This document shows, in pieces, positions 44,491-56,066 of a DNA stretch of 64,000 nucleotides. A program made the position numbers and the translations under genes. The notes beneath the pieces were generated by a model. It ran no database searches. It was not told the origin of the DNA and saw only the letters and a program-made list of their open reading frames with translations. Each line of letters starts with the position of its first letter. Position 1 is the first letter of the stretch. The stretch comes from Helicostylum pulchrum (lineage: Eukaryota > Mucoromycota > Mucoromycetes > Mucorales > Mucoraceae): positions 248,001 to 312,000 of the forward strand of contig JAIXMO010000013.1 of assembly GCA_025677825.1 (NCBI GenBank), read 5' to 3'.

Positions 44491-44877
44491 ATGATTACCG
44501 CTCAAGAACAAACGAACAACTCTCAAGTAAATTACAAGAATAAGAATCTTTTCCGCTGGTCTGAAGAGAAGTACGTCAAAAGTACTAACAAGTAAACACA
44601 CCTCACGGCAAGAGTAAGACCGGCCATGTGGACGAACGGCGCGGCAAATCTAAGAACAGACTTCCGTGCTTATGAGGTTTTATTCAGAAATCTCTGTGTG
44701 GAACTGGAGTTGAGTTGGGCCAACATTTTTGGGGCAGTAATTTCCGTAATCAGGGAGGAGCATCGGATGGCAAGACGGCTCTTCTCTGATGGTATCAGAG
44801 CCGTGGCGACCTTTTACGCCCTGTCCCGCCAGCAATTAGAGGCCGGACGCGGAACGGATGAGGGTCTTGGCCGGTAG
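44491..44877 (+). other. Orphan ORF with GC-rich 3' part; possible gene relic
   Basis: A start (MITAQEQTNNSQVN) runs into FRWSEEK, reminiscent of Myb/SANT-like openings of transposon proteins. A donor GTACGT at about 44570 and a perfect TACTAAC branch-point follow. Downstream, 44626-44877 is clearly more GC-rich than anything nearby and open for 84 codons (LELSWANIFGAVISVIREEH, ARRLFSDGIRAVATFY). A stop separates the two blocks unless an intron is removed; an acceptor at about 44690 would join them. No family is certain. Confidence 0.3.
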
Positions 44878-46801
44878 ACCAAGAAAATTGTCTCAGGCAA
44901 TCCAGTACGTACAATTTTTAATAGATTTTTTTAAAACTCTTAATTATCTATCGTATTATAAGCTTTTTATGGATATCTATGTTAGTATACTTTTTATAAG
45001 TTTGACCCTAGTAAACAATTCCTTTATAATTTTTTTTTATCTCGATGGGGGTCGGGACGCGTCACTTTGACTGACGGAAATAAATAAATATTTGTAATAA
45101 GTCTCTAAAGGAAGGGAGAAGTGATTTTAGTGGCTAGTAAGTATGCACTTGCTGTTCCTTTTTATGAGGATAAACGAAGTTGAGCGAGTGCACGAAAAAA
45201 GGAATACAATACACTTTTTTTTTGCTTGAGACGTAACTTTTTGACGAGTTTGGGTTCAAGTTTTAGCTAAAACCCAGAATTGCAGAGGAACCGCTGCAAA
45301 AGTCTATTTTATAATTAATTTACGGCATACAACTGCATAAATTATATTCCAAAAGATTTTTATATGTGTACATGTATATGCCAGTTTTTTAACCCAATGG
45401 TTATTTTGTTTTAAAACTTGTCTATGAAAAGGCCTCGGGAAAGAATGCGGGAGAAACGCCTTTTGATTGGGCTGAAAATTTACTTCTCCACACCAACTCC
45501 ACAGCGTGAGAAGAAGCGCTGGAAGTTAAATAGGGAGTGTGGTCCATTACAAATAAATCATTCGTTGGCTCCGAGAGAATAAAAAGCTATTTTTACAATA
45601 CAATAATGTCTGAAACATCTTAAAATCTAAACACGTATAATGCCTTATTTAGATTATTTTCTTTCTTTTCGGTTAAAAATATTCTTGCTGAGCATATACG
45701 TTTTGTAAACTAGGTAGCGTAAGGAATGCACTAAAGGGTTGCATAATACACTGTACGTGGTATTTAAAACAAGAAGGGAATATATAAAGCTCGTTTTACA
45801 ACTTGTACTGACTAAATGGTACGATAATATTTTGAAGCACTTTTTTTTTATAATTTTTGGAAAGCGTGCAGCATATTTTCTTTTTTGGTTTTCCGTCTGT
45901 CGATTTTGATTCGTAAATACTAAACTGAACTACACTATTGTTATTTTACTTGGATAATGATATCATCTTTCCTTATAATTTGAACAAGGTTAAACTTTTT
46001 TTTTGTTAAATAGAAAAAGAAAAAGTAGCAGGGGAAAGGAGAGAAAGAAATTCCCGGTGTATCAGGAATAGAAGGTTTTTATTATATCAGATCTAGTAGT
46101 CCGTTACACGACAGTTTTGTTGATACTGTCCGACAGTCAATCCGCAAAAATAACATATGTTAACACCATACCTCAAAAAAAAATCGACTCACTATTTAAG
46201 TATTTCTTATTTTTTTTACAAGGATCTCTTTTTGATTTTAAAATCAAAAAAGATAATTAAATATCAATTGCAAAAAAAAAGGTACAGTTAAGGATTAGTT
46301 CGTTTTTTTATGGGTGCAGCATTCTTGAAGAAAATGCGGGAAAACTCCAAAAGACAAATCGGGTCGGGTAAATAGGGGTAGGAACCTTGACTCAAACCAA
46401 AAAAAAAGGTCATGCTCGGGTAAAAATGGGGATTCATTATTTTCCAAAACGCAATATGCTCAGTTTATTAGGGAAACAAATAGTATACATTGGTTATTAT
46501 CTTGATGTGGGAAAAAAGATGGGTTTGTATCAATCTGTGTAGATGATTATCACATTTCGAGCCAATCATCTACGAACCAATGAAATTTTTATCAGTTTTG
46601 TTGCAAATAAAAAATCTCAGACCATTTCAACAAATTATTACTCATAATTTCTCTCGTAGAACAATTATATGAGTTTTAAATTCGTATGACTAATTTTGAG
46701 TATCAATTTGGTATATAAAGGGGAGGCATAAAACAATAGTCCTCTTTTTTATTATTATTATCAATAACCGATATATTCCCTTAACAAACAAAAACAAAAA
46801 A
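44878..46801. other. Intergenic, 1.9 kb
   Basis: AT-rich, apart from a short GC-rich scrap at about 45045-45075. Upstream of the Ecl1 gene there is a TATA-like TATATAAAG at about 46712. No gene seen. Confidence 0.4.
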
Positions 46802-47229
46802 ATGGATCTTTCTTGGTGTATTATCTGCGACCGTCACTGTATTGACAATAACGTATGTAGTTATAATTCTATTTACATGTTAAAAAAAAGCATTCACTAA
46901 TTATTTATTTCATTTAGCTTTATTGCTCTGAATTATGTCGGTTCCAAGACAATACTGGTCATCACCACGATAACAATAAAATTAAATCAATCACACCCGA
47001 ATTCAATATGTTTAAATCACCTTCTCTTGTATCACCTCCTAGCTCACCTATTCTCACACCATTCTTGTACTCATTCCAACCTTCTCACGATCGTCGTCGT
47101 TCTACTTCCGCTGGAAGTATGCAACATGCTTCTCTTAATACCTCAACTTATACAAACTATCAATACTTTCCCTATCAACTCTCTCCTAGCTCTTCATCTG
47201 GATCTTCCATTTTTGGCGATGATACATAA
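46802..47229 (+). CDS. Ecl1-family zinc-binding life-span regulator
   Basis: Exons 46802-46852 and 46918-47229 give 120 aa. The N-terminus MDLSWCIICDRHCIDNN, spliced to LYCSELCRFQD, has the C-x-x-C and C-x-x-x-C zinc ligands and the MDL-W/Y-C-x-x-C start typical of fission-yeast ecl1/ecl2/ecl3 (extender of chronological life span). The C-terminal ~90 residues are Ser/Pro/Thr-rich and disordered (SPSLVSPPSSPILTPFLYSF, RRRSTSAGS), as in filamentous-fungal members. Fission-yeast members act in stress and nutrient (sulfur, zinc, amino-acid) responses; the role here is inferred. Confidence 0.75.
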
Positions 47230-47650
47230 TTAGGCTTACTTTCTTCTCTCTTTCAAAAATTGCACTGCTTGTTAACTCAAAAAAAAAATCGCTCGCTCAC
47301 AGATCTCTTCTGCATGGTCTTGTCCCACCGAACATTTTAATCAAAATTAGACCTTCTCCCTTCATGGTTTTCTCTCTCGTCGATCTGCGTATTATATGTA
47401 TATAATCTTTTTTTAAACGTCGTTTTTTTCTTTTCCCTTTTACGCAAAACGAAGTCGATAAAACACTTTCCTCCCCTCCCCAAAAACTTCATATAACTAT
47501 AGAATATTTAAAATAAAATTTCATGTAAATCAATAATATTAACGTTTTAAGCTGAGTTAAACAAATTTAGTAATTTTGGGGTTTTTATTTTATCATTTTA
47601 ATGAAATAAAGGACACTTCAACTCGCATTTTTTCAGCGAAACAAAAAAAA
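47230..47650. other. Intergenic
   Basis: 3' region of the Ecl1 gene and AT-rich spacer, nothing further. Confidence 0.4.
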
Positions 47651-48076
47651 CTATAAGAGGAGGTATCCAGCGGCTTTAATTCGAATCAGAAAAGAACAGA
47701 TTCTCGGGAACCGCTGGCAATCTTGTACGTTTGTCGGAATTGGGGGAATCCATGTTCCTCGCACCCACAAAGCAGAGTCGTTACTATTATTGCCTTCATC
47801 ACCACCGATCGGGTTTGAACTGGCAATATTTATTGTTGCATCCTTTTGAAATGGTCAGAACACTTAATTGTATAAATCTTTTATACTTACTTTAAATTTA
47901 TAGAGTAAATTTATTACTTCTCTGAAGTCTTTTATATGGGAGCGACGGTTAGGAGCGGTAGCAGTACTTTCTTCAGCTCCTACATACAATCCGTTTTGGG
48001 AAAATATCCCGGAGTGAGGACCAGCCTTCCTCGTTAAATAGCGTATGCCGGGGAGCAGCATTATATGAAAGGTCAA
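47651..48076 (-). CDS. Putative two-exon orphan gene or relic
   Basis: Exons 48076-47891 and 47842-47651 join in phase across a 48-nt intron (GTAAGT ... CAAAAG) to a 125-aa product. The sequence looks protein-like rather than random (LLPGIRYLTRKAGPHSGIFS, GLYVGAEESTATAPN, ALWVRGTWIPPIPTNVQDC). No family is recognised. The ATG at 48061 is an alternative start. The intron is short with a weak acceptor. It could be the 3' part of a larger decayed gene whose other exons lie at 48203-48471. Confidence 0.35.
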
Positions 48077-48202
48077 CTATGGAGTTAAGACCTGAGCTAA
48101 TTGTAACTACCTATCAGGCCGCTGAAATATATTATTTATTTAAAAAAAAATCACTCAATTTACGCAACAACGGGATTGCTTTTTACAGTTTAAACTGTGA
48201 TA

Positions 48203-48471
48203 TTATTCGTAGAGCCGTTTAACTTTTCTCTTAATACTGGTACCAACAGAGATATTTTCACCAGCGGAAATAATGCCATCTGTTTCATGACCCTATCAAA
48301 AGACGTGTTAAGGGAAAAAACTATTACAGCTTGAAAAAAAAATTACTTCGTTATTATCTGTTGCTTTTCTTTTGCAAGAACTGGACTCCAGTATTCTTTG
48401 TCTAACCAGCTGGGCAGACGCGCGAACTGGCGTACAACTTGTTTCTTCAACTTCTTGGTCAACAACGTTCC
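48203..48471 (-). pseudogene. Orphan minus-strand exons
   Basis: Two blocks, 48471-48347 and 48292-48203, join in phase (VVDQEVEETSCTPVRASAQ ... KRKATDNNE, then GHETDGIISAGENISVGTS ... KRLYE stop). No start could be found upstream; a stop lies just before the first block unless an acceptor at 48472 is used. Unknown family. Confidence 0.35.
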
Positions 48472-49848
48472 CTTATATTTTCCGTTCTGAAAACAAAAAT
48501 ACTGGAAAGAATGGAAACACGAAGGGTTTTTCTATGATTGCTAACTATCAGAGAAAAAGTTAAAGGGAAACTCTTGATACACGATCGATGTACACGGTCG
48601 CTTAAAAAAAGTGCGCCATATTACTTTTTCACTTACCTTTAAAGGTAACCGTTACTCTAAGAGGAACGGTAACTATCGGTTTGTACAAAAACAAAAAACA
48701 AGCGTAATGAAAACATAAAAAAGCAAAAGTAATAAGTGAAGAAGAAAGAAGAAAAAAAAACGCCTGTTGAAAAAAAAATTGATAAAATAGGGCTCTATTT
48801 ACTGACGTAATTTATTTATTATTTGAAACGAAAATGTCTTACGTATTGTAGATCAAAGTAGTCATTGTTTTGTCGTGACCTTAAAGAAAAAGAACATTGA
48901 ACATTATTAATTATCGTTCTAGGTTTGTATATAAGAATACATTCATATTACACGTTAGCACTGAACTGGACATAACCAGGTTTCAAAAACCCTAAATTAT
49001 CGAGAACATTTAAAGCGATTAATCGATAGCAAGCATCCCAAAGCGCAGTCTACCCCTTTTTTTGCTATTACCTTTGTTGAATATCTCATTGAATATTGTA
49101 ACAGCTTACATTGATTCGCCACATCATCGCTAGTAATACTTTTTTCAGCTTTTTTTTTCTCTATCTGGGTATATACCTCGTGCTTATGTAAACAGACATA
49201 ATGGCGCAATTTTAGCACACAGATACGATTCTATCAAACAAATTTTTGCATATATTCGTTTACTTTTGAATATTATGTAAACCTCACCAATGTTTAAAAT
49301 ACGACAAACCAATCTATTGTCAACTAAAACGCTTTATATTCTAAATAATGCGAAGGGTGGAATTCTAAATTTTGCAAGTTTGTCAATAGCGATTATAGTT
49401 TTTGCATAAATATGAGTGAGGTTAAAATCTACCCGTTTACACATCCGATTTATATGTCAGCGTTTCATTAAGGACAGACGAATCAAGGTACCAAAAAGTT
49501 ATTTAAAATATGTATGGCTGTACAAGATCATCTTGTTTAGTAAATTACTTGGTTGATTAATAGATCGTAATCACATCTGCTAATTGAAAAACAACTAGTA
49601 GAGAAGCTAAAGACTACAAAACATTATCTAGACTTATCCCCCTTTTTTTTTCGTACACATGCGTAAAAGAAACTCCTACAGATAAATTAAAGGCAATGCT
49701 TGGACGTACAGACAAGTAACGGTTCCTCGCATATGTCGAATAATTCAGAAAATCTTATAGGTCGTCTTATACGTGACTACGCTTTGTTTCATTTAAACTG
49801 CTGCGTACGATTATGAACCTTTAAAAAAATCCTCTTTTTTTTGTTTCA
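48472..49848. other. Intergenic, 1.4 kb
   Basis: Holds a perfect 16-bp palindrome TTACCTTTAAAGGTAA at 48633-48648 followed by GGTAACCGTTAC and CGGTAAC half-sites. A 73-codon minus ORF at 48997-49218 has unknown content. The rest is AT-rich. Confidence 0.4.
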
Positions 49849-51491
49849 ATGGAGAGCAGAAAGCGACCAAGACTGTCAAAGAATAACAAAAAGAACAAGA
49901 TACAAAAAGATTTTGTAACTACAGTTTTTTCAAAAGAATTAGTGCTCAATGTATTTAGTTTTTTATCTTCAAAAGATCTAATACAATGTGCAGCAGTCAG
50001 CATGGAATGGTCTAGGTTAGCCAACGACGAAATGGTAAGCATCCTATAAACCTCTTTTCGCCCCTCCCTTTTTTTTGTATTTACCGATATTTTTTTATTA
50101 GCTTTGGAAACCTTTATTTTATAAACACTTTCGTGACCCTCTTTTGTTGGAAGACAAGAAATCGAAATTCCATTACCACAGGCGGTCTTCTGTTACACGA
50201 TATAGAGGAAGCTGGAAAGCAAAATATCGAGTATACCATAATTGGCTACTAGGTAAAGATATACGAGAGTCGATATATGTGGATCCTAATTAGTTTATAT
50301 ATAGGCAATTGTTATATGAACGATATAGAGCATACGTTCGACATGAAGGACACCGCCGATCATCATCAATTACAATTCTTTCATGACATCGTCTTTGTTG
50401 TTCAAAGCAACAGTTCAGTTATAAATGTATGGAAGTACGTAGAAGATAAATCAAGCTTAGAGTTTTTGATAGAGTCAACGGAAAGAAGTAACAATGGACA
50501 TATTACTCTTTTGAGATTTATAGAAGGATCAAGTAACAGTAATTTGGTAGCTGGTTATTCAAACGGCGGATTTACAGTATGGGAAGTATTTGGTTCTTGC
50601 TTCGAGGAATTGAGGGTGAAGGAAAGCGTAAGCTACATGCCGTCAGATATTACGATCGACAATAAGGTTACCGCAATCGCTCTGGAATACCCCATGATCG
50701 TTATTTGTACAGAAAGTATGACATTATCTGTGTTTTATATCAATGTACATCTTTCGTTAGAGATGGTACACTGTTTACACAACCCAATTGACTGCTCCTC
50801 TATCGTGATCGATATAAAAAAGCGTATACCTAAGACGAACGAAAAAAGACAGTCTAAAGAAGATGTATGGCAAGCAATTGTTTGCTTTGGAATGTTTGGT
50901 GGCGGTGGTCTAGCAGCATCCGTTGGTATCCAGGTAAATTATTATTGTCCCTTGGGGTTCAAAATAATAATAATCTTAATACTCTCTTTTTTTTATATCT
51001 AGGAGCTGAATTTATCAAAGAACAGGCTGCTTTCATCGAGATATGGGTACGCTTTGGATTATGCATTTTCGAACAGTACTGCGGCGTCATCTGAACAAAT
51101 CACAGCAATGGCTTATGCGCCGCCTTTTTTAATTACAGCACATGCAAATAATACCATGAAACAGTATATTGTTAGAGTAAACGAGCATGCGTTGGATATA
51201 TCTTTTAAGAGGAAGTTGTATGGTCATATGTTCAAAGTAGATGCATTGGCGATAGATGCGCCTAGAAGAAAGCTAGTAAGCGGTGATAGATCAGGTATTC
51301 GGGTTTGGGATTTAGCCAAACATGGAGAATGTCAAGTAGTACTAGGTGCTCACAAAGATCAGTCGAGTATGACTGAATTACCTCGTCTGCGTATGAACAT
51401 GCTAGGATTCGATGAAGATAAAATTATAGCTGTGGTTAATATGATAGATCAATCATCTGTTCGTTTATGGTCTTTCAACTCGTTGAAGTAA
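49849..51491 (+). CDS. F-box protein with WD40-like C-terminal repeats
   Basis: Exons 49849-50034, 50102-50252, 50305-50933 and 51003-51491 give 484 aa. A basic N-terminus (MESRKRPRLSKNNKKNK) precedes an F-box (about 26-65: FSKELVLNVFSFLSSKDLIQCAAVSMEWSRLAND, LWKPLFYKHF). The remainder fits degenerate WD repeats: DIVFVVQSNSSVINVWKYV, LVAGYSNGGFTVWEVF, KRKLYGHMFKVDALAIDAPRRKLVSGDRSGIRVWDL and SSVRLWSF near the end. Expected to be an SCF substrate receptor; no specific orthologue is named. Intron positions fall between repeats. This F-box gene is unrelated in sequence to the LRR-type ones at 4-7 kb. Confidence 0.8.
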
Positions 51492-52277
51492 TAAACTAAT
51501 TGTACCTTAAATACAGTGAGACATTTTGCGATGAATCATGTGTGTGTGTGCTCCGGAATAATAAAAATTCCATCTCCGAAGAGTTTTTGCGCGGCCGGGC
51601 GGGGGAGGGCTGCCTAGGTTAAAATAACCAAAGTGATTCTTTAACGTATCATCCTCTTTTTCGTGATTGCCAAAGGTATATATAAGGACGATATATGAAC
51701 AACGAGAGAGTGGATAGATTATCGTAGATGCGCGCTTTAGATGACAGATGGATGTATTGCCCATTTTATGTATTCATGTTTTTTCAGTTGAGAAGCACAG
51801 CAAAATGGATTAAAACGAACCGGATGCAAAAGTAGTATCAATACCATCCATCCTTTTTTATTATCAGTATACAACAGGGCTGTACGGAAAAATTAATCAT
51901 GGATGTAAAAGACTCGACATATCAATAAAAAAGAAAAAAAAAAGCAACAAATAAATATTCCAATATGGTATCGATCTCATTCAATTACTTAACATGGACG
52001 ATTTTATAAATTTATTTCAAAAGATATTTTTTTTTCCAACAATCAACAATTCAATACAACTTGAAAGCTTTTGTAGTGGAAAGATTGAAAACAGCATTAC
52101 AACATGTCCTTCAGTAAACATGCATAGACGATTGAAAACATGATACATAATTGGGGAGCTTTTTTTTATGCTTTCCCTGTCATTTAAAGGAACAACAAAA
52201 GTCTCTTCTCTCCCTCTCATTGTTCTATAAGATAGTTATATAGGTTTGCTAATATTTTTATCTCTGTTGTAGCTAAA
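51492..52277. other. Intergenic, eL6 promoter
   Basis: A GC-rich patch (GCGCGGCCGGGCGGGG) at about 51588-51605 is conspicuous in the AT-rich spacer. The sequence just upstream of the eL6 ATG (CTCTGTTGTAG then CTAAA) looks like a 5'-UTR intron acceptor, common in ribosomal-protein genes. Confidence 0.4.
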
Positions 52278-53041
52278 ATGCCCCACGCACCTAGAAACAG
52301 CTTCATTGCTCCTGGCGTTACTCGCTTCTCTCGTTCTGTTGCCTACGCCAAGAAGGCTCAATACAAGCGTAAGCAAGTTACTGTTGCCGCTGCCCCCAAG
52401 ACTGTCGCTACTGAAAAGTTAGTTGAGGTTAAGGGTGCCAAGAACGGTGGTAAGCGTACTGTCCCTGCCCAAAAGGCTTCTCGTTTCTACCCCGCTGAGG
52501 ATGTTCCCCAACCTAAGCTCGGTCGTAAGACTGCCAAGAAGACTGCTCTCCGTTCCACCATCACCCCCGGTACCGTTGTCATCCTCCTTGCCGGTCGTTA
52601 CCGTGGAAAGCGTGTTGTTGTCTTGAAGCAACTCGATTCCGGTCTCCTCCTCATCACTGGTCCCTTCAAGGTTAACGGTGTCCCCATGAGACGTGTCAAC
52701 CAAGCTTATGTCATCGCTACCTCTACCAAGCTCGATCTCTCTGCTGTCAAGGTAATTAAAATAAATGACCGAAATTTATTGTAGTAGTACTAACCAAAAT
52801 TATAAAATAGATTGACGAGAAGTTCAACGATTGTTACTTCAAGAAGTCTGCTAAGACTGATAAGGCTTTCCTCGAAGGTGAGACCAAGAAGGCTGCTTTC
52901 CCTGCTTCCAAGGCTGCTGACCAAAAGATTGTCGATAAAGCTCTCCTCGAAGTCATTGCCAAGACTCCTTTCCTCCGTCAATATCTTGTTGCTACCTTCA
53001 GCCTCAGCAAGGGTCAATTCCCTCACAACATGAAGTTCTAA
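52278..53041 (+). CDS. RPL6: 60S ribosomal protein eL6
   Basis: Large-subunit ribosomal protein. Exons 52278-52751 and 52811-53041 give 234 aa. The N-terminal extension is basic ([19 protein letters not shown]). The core KOW-like segment is [33 protein letters not shown], then [21 protein letters not shown]. The C-terminal part is FNDCYFKKS... and [22 protein letters not shown]. Codon use is highly biased to C-ending codons, as expected for a ribosomal protein. Confidence 0.95.
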
Positions 53042-53193
53042 GTCAACTTTTTTTTTTGAATTTTTATATCAAAATTAAAAATAAACGAGTTTTGTCATGA
53101 TAAATGCATAAAATAAAGCTAAAAAAAAAAACTTGATCTGTAAATTTTTTTTTTGTTAAAAAAAGAAAAATCTGGAAGCAATTGATTTAATCT

Positions 53194-53248
53194 GTTACCA
53201 TGGTAACAAATTCACAATGGAAACTGTCAGTCTTGTTACCTAGACAAC
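53194..53248. promoter_or_regulatory. Two X-box (RFX-type) motifs
   Basis: GTTACCATGGTAAC at 53194-53207 is a perfect palindromic match to the RFX X-box. A second, imperfect GTTACCTAGACAAC lies at 53235-53248, 41 bp on. The spacing matches the ~40-bp period of the array at 30850-31035. There is no gene in the immediate downstream ~900 bp, so the target is uncertain. Confidence 0.6.
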
Positions 53249-54142
53249 GTGAATTAGTGCGAGAGTTTATATTATTGACACTTTTCAGGAACCAAACATT
53301 TATACGGATTAAAAAAACTACACCTATTTCAATGCTGATGTTTCAATTTGGGAAACTTTTTTTCTCAGTAATAGTCTCCGATAAAAAATGCAGTGCTGAT
53401 AGCATGGCTTGAAGAATGTGTATGGAGTATTGTCATGTTACTAAAATCCAGTAGACTGTTTATACCGAGACGCATTTCTATGAAGTTCGGCTTGCATAAA
53501 ATACAAATGCAGAATATTTGATGTAATGCAAGGTGACGGATAGTATTGCAGTAATAACGCATAACTCTATGTTACTTATATTGTAATTCAAAGCTATGTA
53601 GCTACCACTGTATATACGTATCCATTATAACGAGCTAGTTTTTCTCATCCAACATCCTAGTTATCTCCTTTGGATGTTCTAGCAGTTTATTTTATTCTAT
53701 CATTAGCGTATCGTGTATATTAGTCTGCCATTGCGATATAATATAAAGTGCGCAGATATATCAATGAAAATATATGCATAGTACAGTAGAATCCAATGAT
53801 AAACATGTCATTTCAAGTCCTCCGCGCTGTTTCAGATAGAACAGAAAGAAGGGTTTGCCACTTTAAGGTTATGCTCGCTTTTCGTACAAAAAATAACGAT
53901 CTAGTCCCTCTGAAAAGTGTGAGATCTCTGCAAGAAACCCAAGTCCGATGGTTACAAAAAGAGTCTATTAAAAGAAGTAAGAGATTCACTTGCAAGTAAA
54001 TGACATCATTTTTACGATTGGTCCTTTTTCCTTCAAAAAGAAAAAGCCCGACAATAGCCAAACATAAAGTGAAGGATCTTTTATTTTTTCATTTTTCGCT
54101 TTTTTTCCTTTTTCTTTTATATCCCTTTTTTTACTATACAAA
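53249..54142. other. Intergenic, PEP4 promoter
   Basis: AT-rich. Short ORFs at 53365-53562 and 53796-53999 have no recognisable content. CT-rich leader just before the ATG. Confidence 0.4.
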
Positions 54143-55479
54143 ATGAAGATTTTTGCCTTATCCGCTGTTGTAGCAACGGTTCTTGCTACACTTGCCGAAG
54201 CAGGAGTTACTAGGTAAGGATATTTCGGTGTAAAATGCATAAAAGTTCCCGCAAAATTAATAACAGGGTTCACTTTAGTATTGCTATCAAGAAAGTGACT
54301 GAATCACCTTCAGAAAAATTAAACCGTTATGCTCATACCGGTGAATATATGTCACAAAAGTACTTTGGTCAACGCCAAAACCAAAAGAGCGTAGCACCTT
54401 TCCAAGTTAAACCTGATGGCAGTGTTGAACATGGTGTTCCCATTTCAAACTATATGAATGCTCAGGTAAATACAAAGTTATAAACAAGCTGTCTAAAAAA
54501 AGAATATATTTAACCCCATGACTTGTAGTATTATGGTGATATCGAAATTGGTACTCCACCTCAAACTTTTTCAGTTGTGTTTGATACTGGATCTTCTAAC
54601 CTTTGGGTTCCTTCTGTTCATTGTAACTCAATCGCTTGTTTCATGCATCGTCGTTATGACTCTGGTCAGTCCGAAACATTCAGAGAAAACGGTACTGAAT
54701 TTGCTATTCAATATGGTACTGGTTCTTTAGAGGGATTCATCAGTCAAGATACTCTTCGTGTTGGTGGTATTAAGATCGAAGACCAAGGTTTTGCTGAATC
54801 TGTAAAGGAACCTGGATTTACATTTGCTTTAGCTCGTTTCGATGGTATCTTTGGCCTTGGTTATGACACTATCTCAGTTAAGCATACTGTACCCCCCTTT
54901 TATCATATGGTAAACAAGGATTTAGTTGATGAACAATTATTCTCCTTCTGGTTAAATGATGTTAACAAGGGTGGCGAAGCTGAAGGTGGTGAGCTTGTAT
55001 TCGGTGGTGTTAATGAGGACCATTATACAGGAAACATTACCTGGGCTCCTATTAAGAGAAAGGGTTATTGGGAAATTGATCTTGAGAACATCAAGTTTGG
55101 TGATGACTATGTTGATTTAGACCCCGTCGGTGCCGCTATCGATACTGGATCTTCTCTCATCATTGCTCCTACTACTATTGCTGATTTAATCAACCATGAA
55201 ATCGGCGCTGTAAAGAACTGGGCTGGTCAATACACTCTTGATTGTGCCCTCGTACCTGATCTCCCTGAGTTCTGTTTCGTATTTGCTGGTAAGGACTTTT
55301 GCTTAAAGGGAGAAGATTATGTGCTCAAGGTACAAGATCAATGTATTTCTGGTTTTATGGGTATGGATATCCCTGAGCCTGCTGGTCCTCTTTGGATTAT
55401 TGGTGATGTCTTCCTTCGTAAATATTATAGTATTTATGATCTCGGAAACAACAGAGTTGGTCTCGCTAAGTCAAAGTAA
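54143..55479 (+). CDS. PEP4: Vacuolar aspartic protease (proteinase A / saccharopepsin)
   Basis: Pepsin-family (A1) zymogen that activates vacuolar hydrolases. Exons 54143-54213, 54267-54465 and 54529-55479 give 406 aa, as in yeast Pep4 (405). Signal peptide about 1-20. The propeptide runs to about residue 85. Catalytic Asp109 is in VVFDTGSSNLWVPS and Asp295 in AAIDTGSSLIIAPT, with the flap Tyr in IQYGTGSLEGF. Disulfide Cys pairs (HCNSIAC; DCALVPDLPEFC) and the C-terminal PLWIIGDVFLRKYYSIYDL are as expected. Vacuolar location follows from resemblance to Pep4 rather than secreted rhizopuspepsins. It is convergent with the next gene. Confidence 0.93.
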
Positions 55480-55582
55480 ACAACAAAATCGTCGATATAT
55501 ATATATATATATATTATATTACATCTTTTTTCTTTCCTTTTTTAATTAAATTGTTCATATATTAAATATAATATTTTTTTTA

Positions 55583-56066
55583 TTATATTACTCCAACAAC
55601 TACTGCTACACTAATAACAAATGCTGCTAAATAAGCAGATGGTCTATACATCGTATTACTATCACCGGTAGCTTTAGCATGAGCAGAATTCGTATTCTTA
55701 GGCTGAATAGAAGCTAACGTCTTACTAGCTTCTGATAATGCACTGTAAGCAGAAGCTTGGTACTGCGAAGGGAGTGAACCAACTTTTCCAGACGCCATCG
55801 AAATATAGGACTGTATACCACCTGGATTTCCCATAATACTACTCACAGCAGCAGAGACATCGGTCGGAATAGCACCACTTGGTAAATTAAGACCACTGGG
55901 AAGGGAAGTAGGAATACCGGAAGGGATAGCTGTAGGCACTATTATAATGTATATTAGAAACCTACAAAGTGTGTGTATATACTATTTGAAAAAACTTACG
56001 TTCTTGTGCTGAAACGACACAAGCAATAGTAGCGATAGAAGCGATGATAAGACTAGATTTGACCAT
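55583..56066 (-). CDS. Small secreted GPI-type surface protein (140 aa)
   Basis: Exons 56066-56000 and 55938-55583 join in phase to 140 aa. Signal peptide about 1-20 (MVKSSLIIASIATIACVVSA). A Pro/Ser/Gly-rich segment follows (LPTAIPSGIPTSLPSGLNLP). A helical middle (QYQASAYSALSEASKTLASI) leads to a hydrophobic tail after a small-residue site (AYLAAFVISVAVVVGVI), fitting a GPI signal. No enzyme motif. Likely cell-wall or plasma-membrane surface protein. Its 3' end is 103 bp from the PEP4 stop (convergent), with a (TA)n run between. Confidence 0.75.

Noticed and set aside
52419..53033. Antisense and alternate-frame ORFs over eL6
   Set aside because: Shadows of a highly codon-biased ribosomal-protein gene.
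55490..55520. (TA)n run after PEP4
   Set aside because: Ordinary microsatellite in a 3' region.
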